A stretch of DNA of 64,000 nucleotides from Castellaniella sp. (GTDB taxonomy: Bacteria; Pseudomonadota; Gammaproteobacteria; Burkholderiales; Burkholderiaceae_B). The translations under genes and the position numbers were made by a program. The notes below the pieces were generated by a model that was not told where the DNA came from, ran no database searches, and saw only the letters and a list, made by a program, of their open reading frames with translations. Location: positions 62,001 to 126,000 of the forward strand of contig JAHRWZ010000008.1 of assembly GCA_019104865.1 (NCBI GenBank), given 5' to 3'. Positions 28,680 through 37,088 of this stretch are shown here, one piece after another (within the stretch, counting starts at the first letter, position 1; each line of letters starts with the position of its first letter).

Positions 28680-30095
28680 ATGCTCGATAACCTGACCTCC
28701 CGTCTGTCGCGCGTCGTCAAGACCATGCGGGGCGAGGCTCGCCTGACCGAGTCCAATACCCAGGACATGCTGCGCGAGGTTCGCCTGGCGCTGCTGGAAG
28801 CCGACGTCGCGCTGCCCGTGGTGCGCGACTTCGTGGCGCGCGTCAAGACAGCTGCGCTGGGTCAGGATGTCATTGGCAGCCTGAATCCGGGCCAGGCACT
28901 GGTCGGGATCGTGCACAAGGAACTCACCGCCCTGATGGGTGGCGATCTGGGCGCCGAGGCAGGGGAACTGTCCCTGGCCACGCAGCCACCCGCGGTGATC
29001 CTGATGGCAGGCCTGCAGGGGGCGGGGAAAACCACCACCACCGGCAAGCTCGCCAAATGGTTGTCCGAGGGCAATCACGTCCAGCATGGCCGCAAGACCG
29101 GCCGAAAAAAGGTCCTGGTGGTCAGCGCCGACGTCTACCGTCCGGCCGCCATCGATCAGTTGCGCACCGTGGCTGCGCAGGTGGGTGTCGACTTCCTGCC
29201 CACCGAATCCTCGCAGAAGCCGCAGGACATCGCGCTGCAGGCCCTGGATCACGCCCGCCGCCATCACTACGACGTACTGATGGTCGATACCGCCGGCCGT
29301 CTGGGCATCGATCAGGCGATGATGGACGAGATCCGTGACCTGCATCGCCTGCTCGATCCGATCGAAACCCTGTTCGTGGTCGATGCCATGCAGGGTCAGG
29401 ATGCGGTCAACGTGGCGCGCGCGTTCTCGGATGCCTTGCCCCTGACCGGCGTGGTCATGACCAAACTCGACGGCGATGCGCGTGGCGGCGCGGCGCTGTC
29501 GGTGCGCCAGATCACCGGCAAGCCGCTGAAATTCGTCGGCATGTCCGAAAAGCTCGACGGTCTGGAACCCTTCTATCCGGAACGCATGGCCCAGCGCATT
29601 CTGGGTATGGGCGATATCGTGTCGCTGGTCGAGCAGGCACAAAAAAACATCGACATCGCCGAGGCGCAGAAGCTCGCTGCCCGGCTGAAATCCGGCGACC
29701 GTTTCGATCTGAACGATTTTCGCGATCAGCTGCAGCAGGTCAAGAAAATGGGCGACATGGGATCGCTGCTGGAAAAGCTGCCGGCCCAGTTCGCCCAGGC
29801 GGCCGCGCAGGTGCAGGGCGGTCAGGCGGAAAAGCAGCTGGCTCGCACCGAAGGCATCCTGAATTCCATGACCGCGCTGGAGCGCGCCAAGCCCGAACTC
29901 ATCAAGGCCTCGCGCAAACGCCGGATCGCGGCCGGTTCCGGCGTCCCCGTCCAGGAGGTCAACCGCCTGCTCAAGCAGTTCGAGCAGATGCAGGGCATGA
30001 TGAAGCAGATGAAAAAGGGCGGCATGGCAAAGATGATGCGCGCCATGGGTGGGCTCAAAGGCCTGGGCGGGTTTGGGCGGGGCGGGTTCAGGTAA
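28680..30095 (+). CDS. ffh: Signal recognition particle protein Ffh
   Basis: This 471-residue SRP54 GTPase recognises signal sequences on nascent membrane proteins together with 4.5S RNA and docks to FtsY. It has the N-terminal four-helix bundle, then the G domain with G1 GLQGAGKTTTTGKLA (about 111), G3 DTAGRLGID and G4 TKLDGDARGGAALS. The Met-rich M domain ends in MMKQMKKGGMAKMMRAMGG. Length is close to E. coli Ffh (453). It converges with thiS, with stops 1 bp apart. Confidence 0.97.
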   Translation: MLDNLTSRLSRVVKTMRGEARLTESNTQDMLREVRLALLEADVALPVVRDFVARVKTAALGQDVIGSLNPGQALVGIVHKELTALMGGDLGAEAGELSLATQPPAVILMAGLQGAGKTTTTGKLAKWLSEGNHVQHGRKTGRKKVLVVSADVYRPAAIDQLRTVAAQVGVDFLPTESSQKPQDIALQALDHARRHHYDVLMVDTAGRLGIDQAMMDEIRDLHRLLDPIETLFVVDAMQGQDAVNVARAFSDALPLTGVVMTKLDGDARGGAALSVRQITGKPLKFVGMSEKLDGLEPFYPERMAQRILGMGDIVSLVEQAQKNIDIAEAQKLAARLKSGDRFDLNDFRDQLQQVKKMGDMGSLLEKLPAQFAQAAAQVQGGQAEKQLARTEGILNSMTALERAKPELIKASRKRRIAAGSGVPVQEVNRLLKQFEQMQGMMKQMKKGGMAKMMRAMGGLKGLGGFGRGGFR

Positions 30096-30096
30096 A

Positions 30097-30303
30097 TCAC
30101 CCACCCCCCACGGCGACGACGATTTCCAGGCGGTCGCCATCGGTAAGCAGGGTGTCACCATGCTGGCTGCGGGGCACGATGTCGCCGTTGCGTTCCACGG
30201 CGATGCGCTTGCCCTGGTAGCCCAGGTGGGCCACCAGATCCTGGACGGTGCGCACGTCGTCCAGATGCGTGTCGTGGCCATTCAAACGGATGGTCAGGTT
30301 CAT
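30097..30303 (-). CDS. thiS: Sulfur carrier protein ThiS
   Basis: This 68-residue ubiquitin-fold sulfur carrier provides sulfur for the thiazole of thiamine as a C-terminal thiocarboxylate. The essential di-glycine end is present (IVVAVGGG). The start MNLTIRLNGHDT at 30303 matches the family length (65-70). No thiG or other thi gene is nearby in the window. It follows the pip gene by 7 bp on the same strand. Confidence 0.9.
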   Translation of the reverse strand: MNLTIRLNGHDTHLDDVRTVQDLVAHLGYQGKRIAVERNGDIVPRSQHGDTLLTDGDRLEIVVAVGGG

Positions 30304-30310
30304 GATGGTA

Positions 30311-31243
30311 TTAAGCGTAATGGTCCGTGGCCGCCAGCAGCTGCGCCAGGATCCCGGGCTCGTCAAAGGCGTGGCCGGCATCCGGCACCAGATGGAATTC
30401 GGCCTTGGGCCAGGCGCGGTGCAGTTCCCAGGCGGATCGAGCCGGGGTGCAGGCGTCGTAACGCCCCTGCACGATCACCCCCGGGATGTCGGCCAGCTTG
30501 TGCGCATCGCGCAGTAGCTGGGCCTCGTCCATGAAGCCCTTGTTCACGAAATAGTGGTTTTCGATTCCAGCGAACGCCAGTGCCGCCTGGTCGGATGCGT
30601 GGGACTGATGGTGCGCGGGATTGGGCAGCAGGCTGATCGTGTGGCTTTCCCATTGGGTCCAGGCGTGCGCTGCCCGCAGCTGCGCCTCGTGGTCCTTGCC
30701 GGTCAGACGGCGGTGGTAGGCCGCGATCAGGTCGCCGCGTTCGGATTCCGGGATCGGGGCCAGATAGCTTTCCCACAGATCCGGGAACATCCAGGAAGCA
30801 CCTTCCTGATAGAACCAGCGCAGCTCGGCCGCGCGCAGCAGGAAGATGCCGCGCACGATCAGGGCCCGCACCTGGGCGGGATGGGTCTCGGCATAGGCCA
30901 GCGCCAGGGTCGAGCCCCAGGAGCCGCCAAACACCACCATCGCGTCCGTCTTCAGCACCTCGGTGCGCAGCCGCTCGATGTCGGCCACCAGGTCCCAGGT
31001 TGTGTTGTGTTCCAGGCAGGCCGATGGTGTGGATCGACCGCAGCCGCGCTGATCGAACAGCAGGATGTTGTAGCGGCTGGGGTCGAACAGGCGGCGATGC
31101 GCGGTGGAACAGCCCGCACCGGGACCGCCGTGCAGGAAGACGGCCGGCGTGCCGCGCGGATTGCCGCATAGTTCCCAGTACACGCGATGGCCGTGGCCGA
31201 CGTCCAGGATGCCCTGGTCGTAAGGTTCGATTTCCGGGTACAT
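30311..31243 (-). CDS. pip: Proline iminopeptidase
   Basis: This 310-residue alpha/beta hydrolase removes N-terminal proline from peptides. It shows the oxyanion segment FLHGGPGAGC (37-46), DQRGCGRSTP and the nucleophile elbow FGGSWGSTLAL with S108. The C-terminal catalytic His is in PDAGHAFDEPG. Length equals the 310-320 of bacterial S33 proline iminopeptidases. Its ATG overlaps the trmB stop by one base (TGATG), so the two are coupled. Confidence 0.95.
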   Translation of the reverse strand: MYPEIEPYDQGILDVGHGHRVYWELCGNPRGTPAVFLHGGPGAGCSTAHRRLFDPSRYNILLFDQRGCGRSTPSACLEHNTTWDLVADIERLRTEVLKTDAMVVFGGSWGSTLALAYAETHPAQVRALIVRGIFLLRAAELRWFYQEGASWMFPDLWESYLAPIPESERGDLIAAYHRRLTGKDHEAQLRAAHAWTQWESHTISLLPNPAHHQSHASDQAALAFAGIENHYFVNKGFMDEAQLLRDAHKLADIPGVIVQGRYDACTPARSAWELHRAWPKAEFHLVPDAGHAFDEPGILAQLLAATDHYA

Positions 31244-31995
31244 CAGTTTGCCTCTGTGTCGTGCGTGGCGTCAGCTGGCATGCGCCGCGTAAAGATCAAG
31301 TCCCAGACGCCATGCCCCAGGCGCAGGCCGCGGTTCTCGAACTTCGTGAGTGGCCGGTAGTCGGGGCGCGGCGCATAGTCGGCGCAGGTGTTTTGCAGGC
31401 CCGGTTCGGCTGACAGGACTTCCAGCATCTGCTGAGCATAGTGCTCCCAGTCGGTCGCGCAATGCAAATAGGCGCCGGGCGCCATGCGGCTGACCAGCAG
31501 TTCGATGAGCGCCGGCTGGATCAGGCGGCGCTTGTGATGGCGTTTTTTTGGCCAGGGGTCGGGAAAATAGATGTGTACTCCCGCCAGCGAACCCGGCGCG
31601 ATCATATCGCGCAGCACCTCGACCGCGTCATGCTGGATGATGCGGACGTTGTCCAGCGCGTGGTCATGGATGCGCTTGAGCAGCGCACCCACACCGGCGT
31701 TGAAGACCTCGACCCCCAGAAAATTGTCGCCTGGCCGGGCCTGCGCGATCTGCTGGGTGGTTTCGCCCATGCCAAAGCCGATTTCCAGAATCGTTGGCGC
31801 CTGCCGGCCAAACGCGGTGGCCAGATCGATTTGCGCATTCTGATAGGGGATGGACCAGCGCGGCAGCCATTCCGCGATCGCCTGTTCCTGGCTGGGGGTG
31901 ATGTGGGCGCGGCGGTGGACGAAGCTGCGGATATGCGTGCTGCCCGACGGGGATTGCGCCGTGACGATGGGTGGGGGGGCTTTGGGAAGATTCAA
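31243..31995 (-). CDS. trmB: tRNA (guanine-N7-)-methyltransferase TrmB
   Basis: This protein of about 250 residues is an AdoMet-dependent methyltransferase that forms m7G46 in tRNA. Family motifs are [18 protein letters not shown] (AdoMet loop), [16 protein letters not shown], the [16 protein letters not shown] signature and the C-terminal [15 protein letters not shown]. The start appears to be TTG at 31995, because the family N-terminus needs the residues before HIRSFV and no in-frame ATG exists nearby. That choice is uncertain. The tRNA-Gly gene lies 86 bp upstream on the other strand. Confidence 0.94.
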   Translation of the reverse strand: MNLPKAPPPIVTAQSPSGSTHIRSFVHRRAHITPSQEQAIAEWLPRWSIPYQNAQIDLATAFGRQAPTILEIGFGMGETTQQIAQARPGDNFLGVEVFNAGVGALLKRIHDHALDNVRIIQHDAVEVLRDMIAPGSLAGVHIYFPDPWPKKRHHKRRLIQPALIELLVSRMAPGAYLHCATDWEHYAQQMLEVLSAEPGLQNTCADYAPRPDYRPLTKFENRGLRLGHGVWDLIFTRRMPADATHDTEAN

Positions 31996-32081
31996 AATGA
32001 GGTAAAATGCAAGGCTTCAGGGATTTCCGTGGCCTTCAATTTTACCCACAAATCCTTGTGCATCAATCGATTGCATCGATT

Positions 32082-32155
32082 GCGGGTGTAGTTTAATGGT
32101 AAAACTTGAGCTTCCCAAGCTTACGTCGTGGGTTCGATTCCCATCACCCGCTCCA
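32082..32155 (+). tRNA. tRNA-Gly (anticodon CCC)
   Basis: A full cloverleaf is readable: acceptor GCGGGTG pairs with CACCCGC, the D arm holds AATGG, the anticodon arm is TGAGC-TTCCCAA-GCTTA with anticodon CCC, and the T arm is GTGGG-TTCGATT-CCCAT. Discriminator T and the CCA end are encoded (32152-32155). Confidence 0.95.
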
Positions 32156-32265
32156 CTTCGACTTCCCAGAAATCGTTAGACCGCCGGAGCGCCTCTTCTT
32201 CGAAACGCCGCCGGATGCCTGAGCCAATGCCCGCGCCGTGCATTCGAGACGCATCTCTCCGGGAT

Positions 32266-33972
32266 CTACGCCATGCTGGTTTTCTGCCGGGCCGATTCGA
32301 TGGCGCTTTTCACGTCTTTGCGGAATCGTGCCGAGGTTTCCCGGATCCCGTGGCTCAGCAGCGTATGCCGTACCGCCCGGGTTGCTGCGGTGATATAGAC
32401 GGCTGCACCCCGGCGGCCCGCCTTCTGGGCAAAGCCTTCGATGGTGGCGACGCCAGTCGAATCCAGCATGGAGACGGCGGACAGGTCGATGACATAGGCC
32501 TTGCGCTGATCGCCGATACGATCCAGCGCTGCCTCGACCGCGGACGTCGCACCGAAGAAAAACGCCCCAGTCACGCGGATGACGGCAATATTCGGGTCGG
32601 TTTCTGTCGCCAACTCGGCGTCCTTCAGGGCGCTGTCCGTGACATCGTCGGCGCTATCGTCTTCCACACGGGGGCTGATGTGTTCGACTTCCACCGTCTG
32701 GGCCATGCGGTGCAGGAACAGCAGCGCACTCAAGGTGAAGCCGATGATGATGCCCTCGCTGAGGTCGCGGAAGATGACCAGCAGGAAGGTGACGAGCAGC
32801 ACGACGGCATCGCCCCAGGACGCGCGCAGCAGTAGCGCGAATGCGTGTTTCTCGACCATGTTCCAGGCCACGACCGCCAGCACGCCGGCCAATGCGGCCA
32901 GCGGAATGTAGGATGCGGCCGGTGCCGCGATCAGAACGAACAGCAGCAGAAAGACGGCATGCAGCATGCCCGAAATCGGCCCGCGCGCGCCGGAACGGAT
33001 ATTGGTTGCGGTCCGGGCGATGTTGCCGGTCACGCAGATGCCGCCAAACAACGGCGAAGCGATATTGGCCAGCCCCTGGGCCACCAGTTCGCAGTTGGAG
33101 CGATGCCGCCGCCCTGTCATGGAATCGGCCACGACGGCGGACAGCAGGCTCTCGATACAGCCGAGCAAGGTGAACGACAAGGCGTCGGGCAGTACGGCGA
33201 TCACTTTCGCATAGGTGATCTCGGGCAGATGAGGAGCGGGCAGGGCCTGGGGAATACCGCCAAACCGGGTGCCGATCGTTTCCACCGGCAGGCCGAGCAG
33301 TGCCGCGCCCACGGAAGCCACCGTGATCGCGATCAGGAATGAGGGCCAATGTGGGCGGTACCGCCGGACGGCGGCGATGACACCGATGGTGATGGCGGCA
33401 ACGAGAACCGCCATGGGGCTTGTGGTTGGCAGGGCGCCGGCGATCGCCTGCAATTTCGGCAGCAGGGGGCCTGGCTCGTGATCGAGCTGCAGGCCGAACA
33501 GATCCTTGATCTGGCTGGCGAAGATGATGATCGCGATACCGGCGGTGAAGCCCACGGTCACCGGATAGGGAATGTACTTGATGAAGGTGCCCAGGCGCAG
33601 GAGCCCGATGGCGGCAAGCATCAGCCCGGAGAGCAGGGTCGCCAGCAGGAGGCCTTCCACGCCATGCTGCGCGACGGATGCCGCAACCAGCACGATGAAG
33701 GCGCCCGCCGGCCCGCCGATCTGGAAGCGGCTGCCCCCGAAGGCCGAAACGATGAACCCGCCGATGATGGACGTGTAGAGCCCGCGGTCGGGGGAGACGC
33801 CCGATGCGATCGCGATTGCCATGGACAGCGGCAGTGCGACGATGGCGACCGTCAGCCCGGAGATGGCATCCGCCTTCAGGCTGGCCAGACCGTAACCCTG
33901 CTTGAGTACGGTGACGATTTTGGGCGTAAACAGTTCGCGGAACCCCGGTTTCGCGGTCGATGCCATATTCAT
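32266..33972 (-). CDS. SulP/SLC26-family anion transporter with STAS domain
   Basis: This 568-residue inner-membrane transporter has the SulP core helices with GLTVAIVALPLSMAIAIASGV and GGPAGAFIVLVA near the N-terminus. A cytosolic STAS domain lies at about 460-560 (YVIDLSAVSMLDSTGVATIEGF). Substrates in this family include sulfate, bicarbonate and dicarboxylates; the sequence does not decide. The ATG at 33972 has AAGGA upstream. It is divergent from the universal stress gene across a region with FNR-like dyads, so oxygen-responsive control is possible. Confidence 0.92.
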   Translation of the reverse strand: MNMASTAKPGFRELFTPKIVTVLKQGYGLASLKADAISGLTVAIVALPLSMAIAIASGVSPDRGLYTSIIGGFIVSAFGGSRFQIGGPAGAFIVLVAASVAQHGVEGLLLATLLSGLMLAAIGLLRLGTFIKYIPYPVTVGFTAGIAIIIFASQIKDLFGLQLDHEPGPLLPKLQAIAGALPTTSPMAVLVAAITIGVIAAVRRYRPHWPSFLIAITVASVGAALLGLPVETIGTRFGGIPQALPAPHLPEITYAKVIAVLPDALSFTLLGCIESLLSAVVADSMTGRRHRSNCELVAQGLANIASPLFGGICVTGNIARTATNIRSGARGPISGMLHAVFLLLFVLIAAPAASYIPLAALAGVLAVVAWNMVEKHAFALLLRASWGDAVVLLVTFLLVIFRDLSEGIIIGFTLSALLFLHRMAQTVEVEHISPRVEDDSADDVTDSALKDAELATETDPNIAVIRVTGAFFFGATSAVEAALDRIGDQRKAYVIDLSAVSMLDSTGVATIEGFAQKAGRRGAAVYITAATRAVRHTLLSHGIRETSARFRKDVKSAIESARQKTSMA

Positions 33973-34052
33973 GTCGATCCTTTCATCTGCCGCGCTGCCA
34001 GCGTCGCGGCAAGCAAGCATGATACATCCAACTACCATGCGGACTCCCTGCA

Positions 34053-34085
34053 AATCAACAGGGTTCTTGTTGATTGAAATCAACA
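34053..34085. promoter_or_regulatory. FNR/ANR-type box with an extra half-site between the SulP and usp genes
   Basis: TTGATTGAAATCAA at 34070-34083 is a perfect FNR box (TTGAT-N4-ATCAA), extended to TGTTGATT-GA-AATCAACA at 34068-34085. A third half-site AATCAACA lies at 34053-34060. A -10-like TATCGT (34105-34110) lies 21 bp beyond the box, as in class II FNR-activated promoters facing usp. Confidence 0.75.
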
Positions 34086-34155
34086 AGGCGTGCAACTGGC
34101 CTGCTATCGTGGGTGCATCAGTGAATTGATCGCCTGTGCGGCTATGGAGACACAT

Positions 34156-34608
34156 ATGTACCGTCAAATTCTCGTCGCAGTGGATGGCAGCGAGGTCGCC
34201 AATCAGGCATTCGAACATGCCATTGGCCTGGCGCAGCAGGTCGGCGCGAAACTGCTCGTGATCTATATCGTCGAGTATCCGAGGACCGTGTATGCGTCGG
34301 AGGCCTTCGACGTGGGGCCGTTTTACCAGGCGATGCTCGACGAGGCCAAGACGGTGCTCGACAAGGCGAAGGCCCGATTGAGCCAGGCCGGTGTGCAGGG
34401 CGAGGTCAAGACGATCGACTCCGGCAACATCGGCAACAGCGTGGCCGACGAACTCGAGGATGCCGTGAAGACCCTGGGGGCCGACCTGGTCGTCATGGGC
34501 ACCCATGGGCGGCGGGGCTTTCAGCGCCTGATGCTGGGTAGCGTGGCCGAGGCGTTCGTGCGCCGGTCCCCGGTGCCCGTCATGCTGATTCCCGCTGGAT
34601 CGCATTGA
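34156..34608 (+). CDS. Universal stress protein (UspA family)
   Basis: The 150-residue single-domain Usp has the N-terminal ILVAVDGSEVANQAFEHA and the ATP-binding motif G-2x-G-9x-G-S (GTHGRRGFQRLMLGSVAEAF), followed by SPVPVMLIP. It is therefore of the ATP-binding kind, likely a dimer. I choose the ATG at 34156 with GGAGA upstream; an ATG at 34144 in the same frame is also possible. It lies next to a perfect FNR-type box and converges with the BON gene. Usp genes under FNR/ANR control are common in low-oxygen stress regulons. Confidence 0.93.
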   Translation: MYRQILVAVDGSEVANQAFEHAIGLAQQVGAKLLVIYIVEYPRTVYASEAFDVGPFYQAMLDEAKTVLDKAKARLSQAGVQGEVKTIDSGNIGNSVADELEDAVKTLGADLVVMGTHGRRGFQRLMLGSVAEAFVRRSPVPVMLIPAGSH

Positions 34609-34621
34609 TCCGAACGCGGCG

Positions 34622-34659
34622 ATCCGGACATTATCCGGGTGGCCCCGGACGGTCCGGAT
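34622..34659. terminator. Nested hairpin between the convergent usp and BON genes
   Basis: ATCCGGAC (34622-34629) pairs with GTCCGGAT (34652-34659), and inside it TCCGGG pairs with CCCGGA around TGGC. It lies between two convergent stops and may end transcription on both strands. No U-tract is present. Confidence 0.5.
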
Positions 34660-34671
34660 GATGTCCCCGCG

Positions 34672-35319
34672 TTAGCCGACCACCAGCCGGTCGATCACAC
34701 TGGCGACGCCGGGTGCCGCCCATGCCGCGCGTTCGATGGCGCCCCGCTCGGTCCAGCTGCGCGCTTTGCCTTCCAGGGTGACCTTGTTGTGGTTGACGCT
34801 GATGGTGACCGCGCCGGCTTCGACTTCTGCGCTCCGCTTGAGGGCGTCTTCAATGCGGCGCTTCACGTCGCTGACCTTGATGGTGGGCTGGATCACGATT
34901 TCGTTGGATACGCCGAGCACCCCGACGAGTTTCCGGACCGCGTGCTCCGCCGCGACCCGCTGGAAATACCAGTCGACTTTCCCGGTGAGCGTCACCCAGC
35001 CTTTTTGCACTTTGACCTTGATCTTGTCAGACGGGACTGTGACGTCCCATGCAATGCTGTTGAGCGCGCGCTCGGCGATCTCGTCGTCCGCCGGCTGTTT
35101 GACCGTTCCGTCACGGACCTCGATTTCCTGCGCGATTCCGCGGACGCCGGCCACACCCTGAACCACGCGCTCCGCCGTGAACTTCTGCGCGTAGGTCTTC
35201 ACATGCCCCGTCAGCGTCACGACGCCGTCTTCCACGGCGACACCGATATCCGCGGAATCGATACTGGGCTCGAAATCCAGCGCCCGTTCCACTGTGTCGC
35301 GTAATTCCGTATCTTTCAT
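34672..35319 (-). CDS. Triple BON-domain protein
   Basis: This 215-residue protein consists of three BON domains (about 4-70, 78-145 and 148-215), each with a VxVxxGxVTLxGxV core (GVAVEDGVVTLTGHV, KVKVQKGWVTLTGKV, TISVNHNKVTLEGKA). No signal peptide is seen, unlike OsmY, so it is probably cytoplasmic. BON domains are thought to bind membranes or hydrophobic ligands. The start follows CGGAGATCATC. An FNR-type dyad lies 88 bp upstream with a -10-like element at class II spacing. Confidence 0.9.
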   Translation of the reverse strand: MKDTELRDTVERALDFEPSIDSADIGVAVEDGVVTLTGHVKTYAQKFTAERVVQGVAGVRGIAQEIEVRDGTVKQPADDEIAERALNSIAWDVTVPSDKIKVKVQKGWVTLTGKVDWYFQRVAAEHAVRKLVGVLGVSNEIVIQPTIKVSDVKRRIEDALKRSAEVEAGAVTISVNHNKVTLEGKARSWTERGAIERAAWAAPGVASVIDRLVVG

Positions 35320-35404
35320 GATGATCTCCGTATATGAGTAGAGTCACGTCAATGCAATCGGTCACCATACCGACAAGCCATTGTGCGGCGCTCCAGTCGG
35401 GGGA

Positions 35405-35422
35405 TGTTGACGACGGTCAACA
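35405..35422 (-). promoter_or_regulatory. FNR-type box upstream of the BON-domain gene
   Basis: TGTTGAC-GACG-GTCAACA is a perfect 7-bp dyad with core TTGAC-N4-GTCAA (35407-35420). On the minus strand CACAAT (35385-35380) lies 21 bp beyond it as a -10 element, followed by the BON start at 35319. Confidence 0.65.
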
Positions 35423-35481
35423 AAGTGATTGGCCCGCGAGCCGTGTGCGATGCTGCCTTTGTGTGCCGCGCGTGGTGGGGG

Positions 35482-36270
35482 TCAATGGGTGGCGCCGATG
35501 CTTCTGAGCGCCTCGGGGCTGCGGATGCGTATGTGCCGCCTGCGTACGTCCAGCACGTGAGTAGCCCTCAGGTGCGTGAAGATCCGGCTCACGGTCTCGA
35601 GCTGCATGCCGAGATGGCGGGCGATGTCCTCGCGCGTCATTTTCAGCATGAATTCGCGTGGAGAATAGCCGTTGACTGCCATCTTCTCCGAGATTTCCAC
35701 GAGAAAATGGGCGACGCGTTCTTCGCTGTTCAGGCATGCCATGGCCATCAGCAATTGTCTGTAGTGGCTTGTTTCGTGGGCGATCGCCCGGTTCAGGCTC
35801 AGCGCAGCGGCCGCGTCGCTACCGGACCTGGCCGCCAGTTCGGATAGGGGCAGGACGCACACCAGTGAGTCCTCCAGCGCGATGGCGTCGCATTCATAGG
35901 TTCCCTTTTCTATGCCGTCGAGGCCCAGCAAGGAGCCGGCCATGGGAAAGGAGACGATTTGCTCGAGGCCTACGCGACTGGTGCTGCGCAATTTCACGGA
36001 TCCGGCGTAAAGCTCGTAGAGATTGACGAGCGGGTCGCCGGCGCGATACAGCGCATGTCCCCGGTGTATCACACGGCGCAGGACCGTTGAGCTCTGGAAT
36101 AGCTGGTGGAATGCATCGGGTCTGGTCGGGCACAAATCCGATACCGGACATGCGCCCGTGGCGGCCAGCCGGCATGGGTCGGGCGCCGGGGTGCCGACGG
36201 TGTACCGGTGGGAAGAAATATAGGGATCGCGCGGTTCTCGGGTGCCGGCTGACGGGTGGTCGGTGTTCAT
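35482..36270 (-). CDS. Crp/Fnr-family regulator, FNR-like with N-terminal cysteines
   Basis: This 262-residue regulator has a cNMP-binding-fold sensor domain, a long dimer helix and a C-terminal HTH (MTREDIARHLGMQLETVSRIF). The recognition helix keeps E..SR, as in FNR, which reads TTGAT half-sites. Cysteines at 33, 41, 47 and 127 could hold an oxygen-labile 4Fe-4S cluster. However, the N-terminal spacing C-x7-C-x5-C differs from E. coli FNR (C-x2-C-x5-C). It sits inside the cluster whose promoters carry FNR-type dyads and is the obvious candidate regulator. Confidence 0.9.
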   Translation of the reverse strand: MNTDHPSAGTREPRDPYISSHRYTVGTPAPDPCRLAATGACPVSDLCPTRPDAFHQLFQSSTVLRRVIHRGHALYRAGDPLVNLYELYAGSVKLRSTSRVGLEQIVSFPMAGSLLGLDGIEKGTYECDAIALEDSLVCVLPLSELAARSGSDAAAALSLNRAIAHETSHYRQLLMAMACLNSEERVAHFLVEISEKMAVNGYSPREFMLKMTREDIARHLGMQLETVSRIFTHLRATHVLDVRRRHIRIRSPEALRSIGATH

Positions 36271-36434
36271 CGCGTGCCTCGTGGGATGTGGATCGCTGTC
36301 GCTTTCATGGCGATGGTCACGCTAGTGTCGTCATGAACGGTCGCGCGCGCTATCGGTGTTTCTGGGTGAGTTTTCGTCGAAATGGCTGACGGTTGTCGGA
36401 ATGTGCCTACGATGGCCGTCGATCGCGGCAGCAT

Positions 36435-37079
36435 CTATGCGTCCGATTCGTCGATCAGGTGGTGCTTGATCGCATAGCGCACCAGATCCGTCTGGCTGCG
36501 CAGCTGCATCTTGAAGAGCAGCCGGGCCTTGTATGTACTGACCGTTTTGACGCTGATGAACAGGTGCTGCGCGATCTCGGAGTTGTTCAGGCCGGCCGCT
36601 AGAAGCCTGAACACGGAGAATTCGCGGTCGGACAGCAGGAGATGCGGCAGATCCTCATGATTGCCATGCTTCTCGAATGCAACGTTCTCCGCCAGCGTCC
36701 GGCTAAGGAAACGCCCTCCTATGGCCACTTTGCGCACTGCCTGAACCAGCTCCTCCGCGGCGCTGTCCTTGGTCAGGTAGCCTGCCGCGCCCGCCTTGAT
36801 CGCCCGGGTCACATATTGTTGTTCGCCGTGCATCGTCAGCACCAGAATGGGAACCTTCGGATAGTCGTTCCTGATCTGGCGGATCAGGTCGATGCCATCG
36901 CGCCCCGGCATGGACAGGTCGAGCACCAGCGCGTCCCAGTGCCGTTGGGACAGCAGGGTGAGCGCTTCCTGGCCGTTGCCCGCTTCGCCCTCCACCAGGA
37001 TGTCGCTGGTCTGGTGGAGCACGCGCTTGAGGCCTTCGCGCAGCAGCGTGTGATCGTCGGCGAGCAATAGCTCAATCAT
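36435..37079 (-). CDS. NarL/FixJ-family response regulator
   Basis: This 214-residue two-domain regulator has an N-terminal receiver with acidic pocket D8/D9, phospho-acceptor D54 (LVLDLSMPG) and K104 (GYLTKDSA). A C-terminal LuxR/NarL HTH follows (LSDREFSVFRLLAAGLNNSE and IAQHLFISVKTVSTYKARL). The adjacent histidine kinase gene is upstream by 9 bp, so they are cognate partners. Targets are unknown but probably include genes of the surrounding stress cluster. Confidence 0.95.
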   Translation of the reverse strand: MIELLLADDHTLLREGLKRVLHQTSDILVEGEAGNGQEALTLLSQRHWDALVLDLSMPGRDGIDLIRQIRNDYPKVPILVLTMHGEQQYVTRAIKAGAAGYLTKDSAAEELVQAVRKVAIGGRFLSRTLAENVAFEKHGNHEDLPHLLLSDREFSVFRLLAAGLNNSEIAQHLFISVKTVSTYKARLLFKMQLRSQTDLVRYAIKHHLIDESDA

Positions 37080-37088
37080 GACCGTCTC

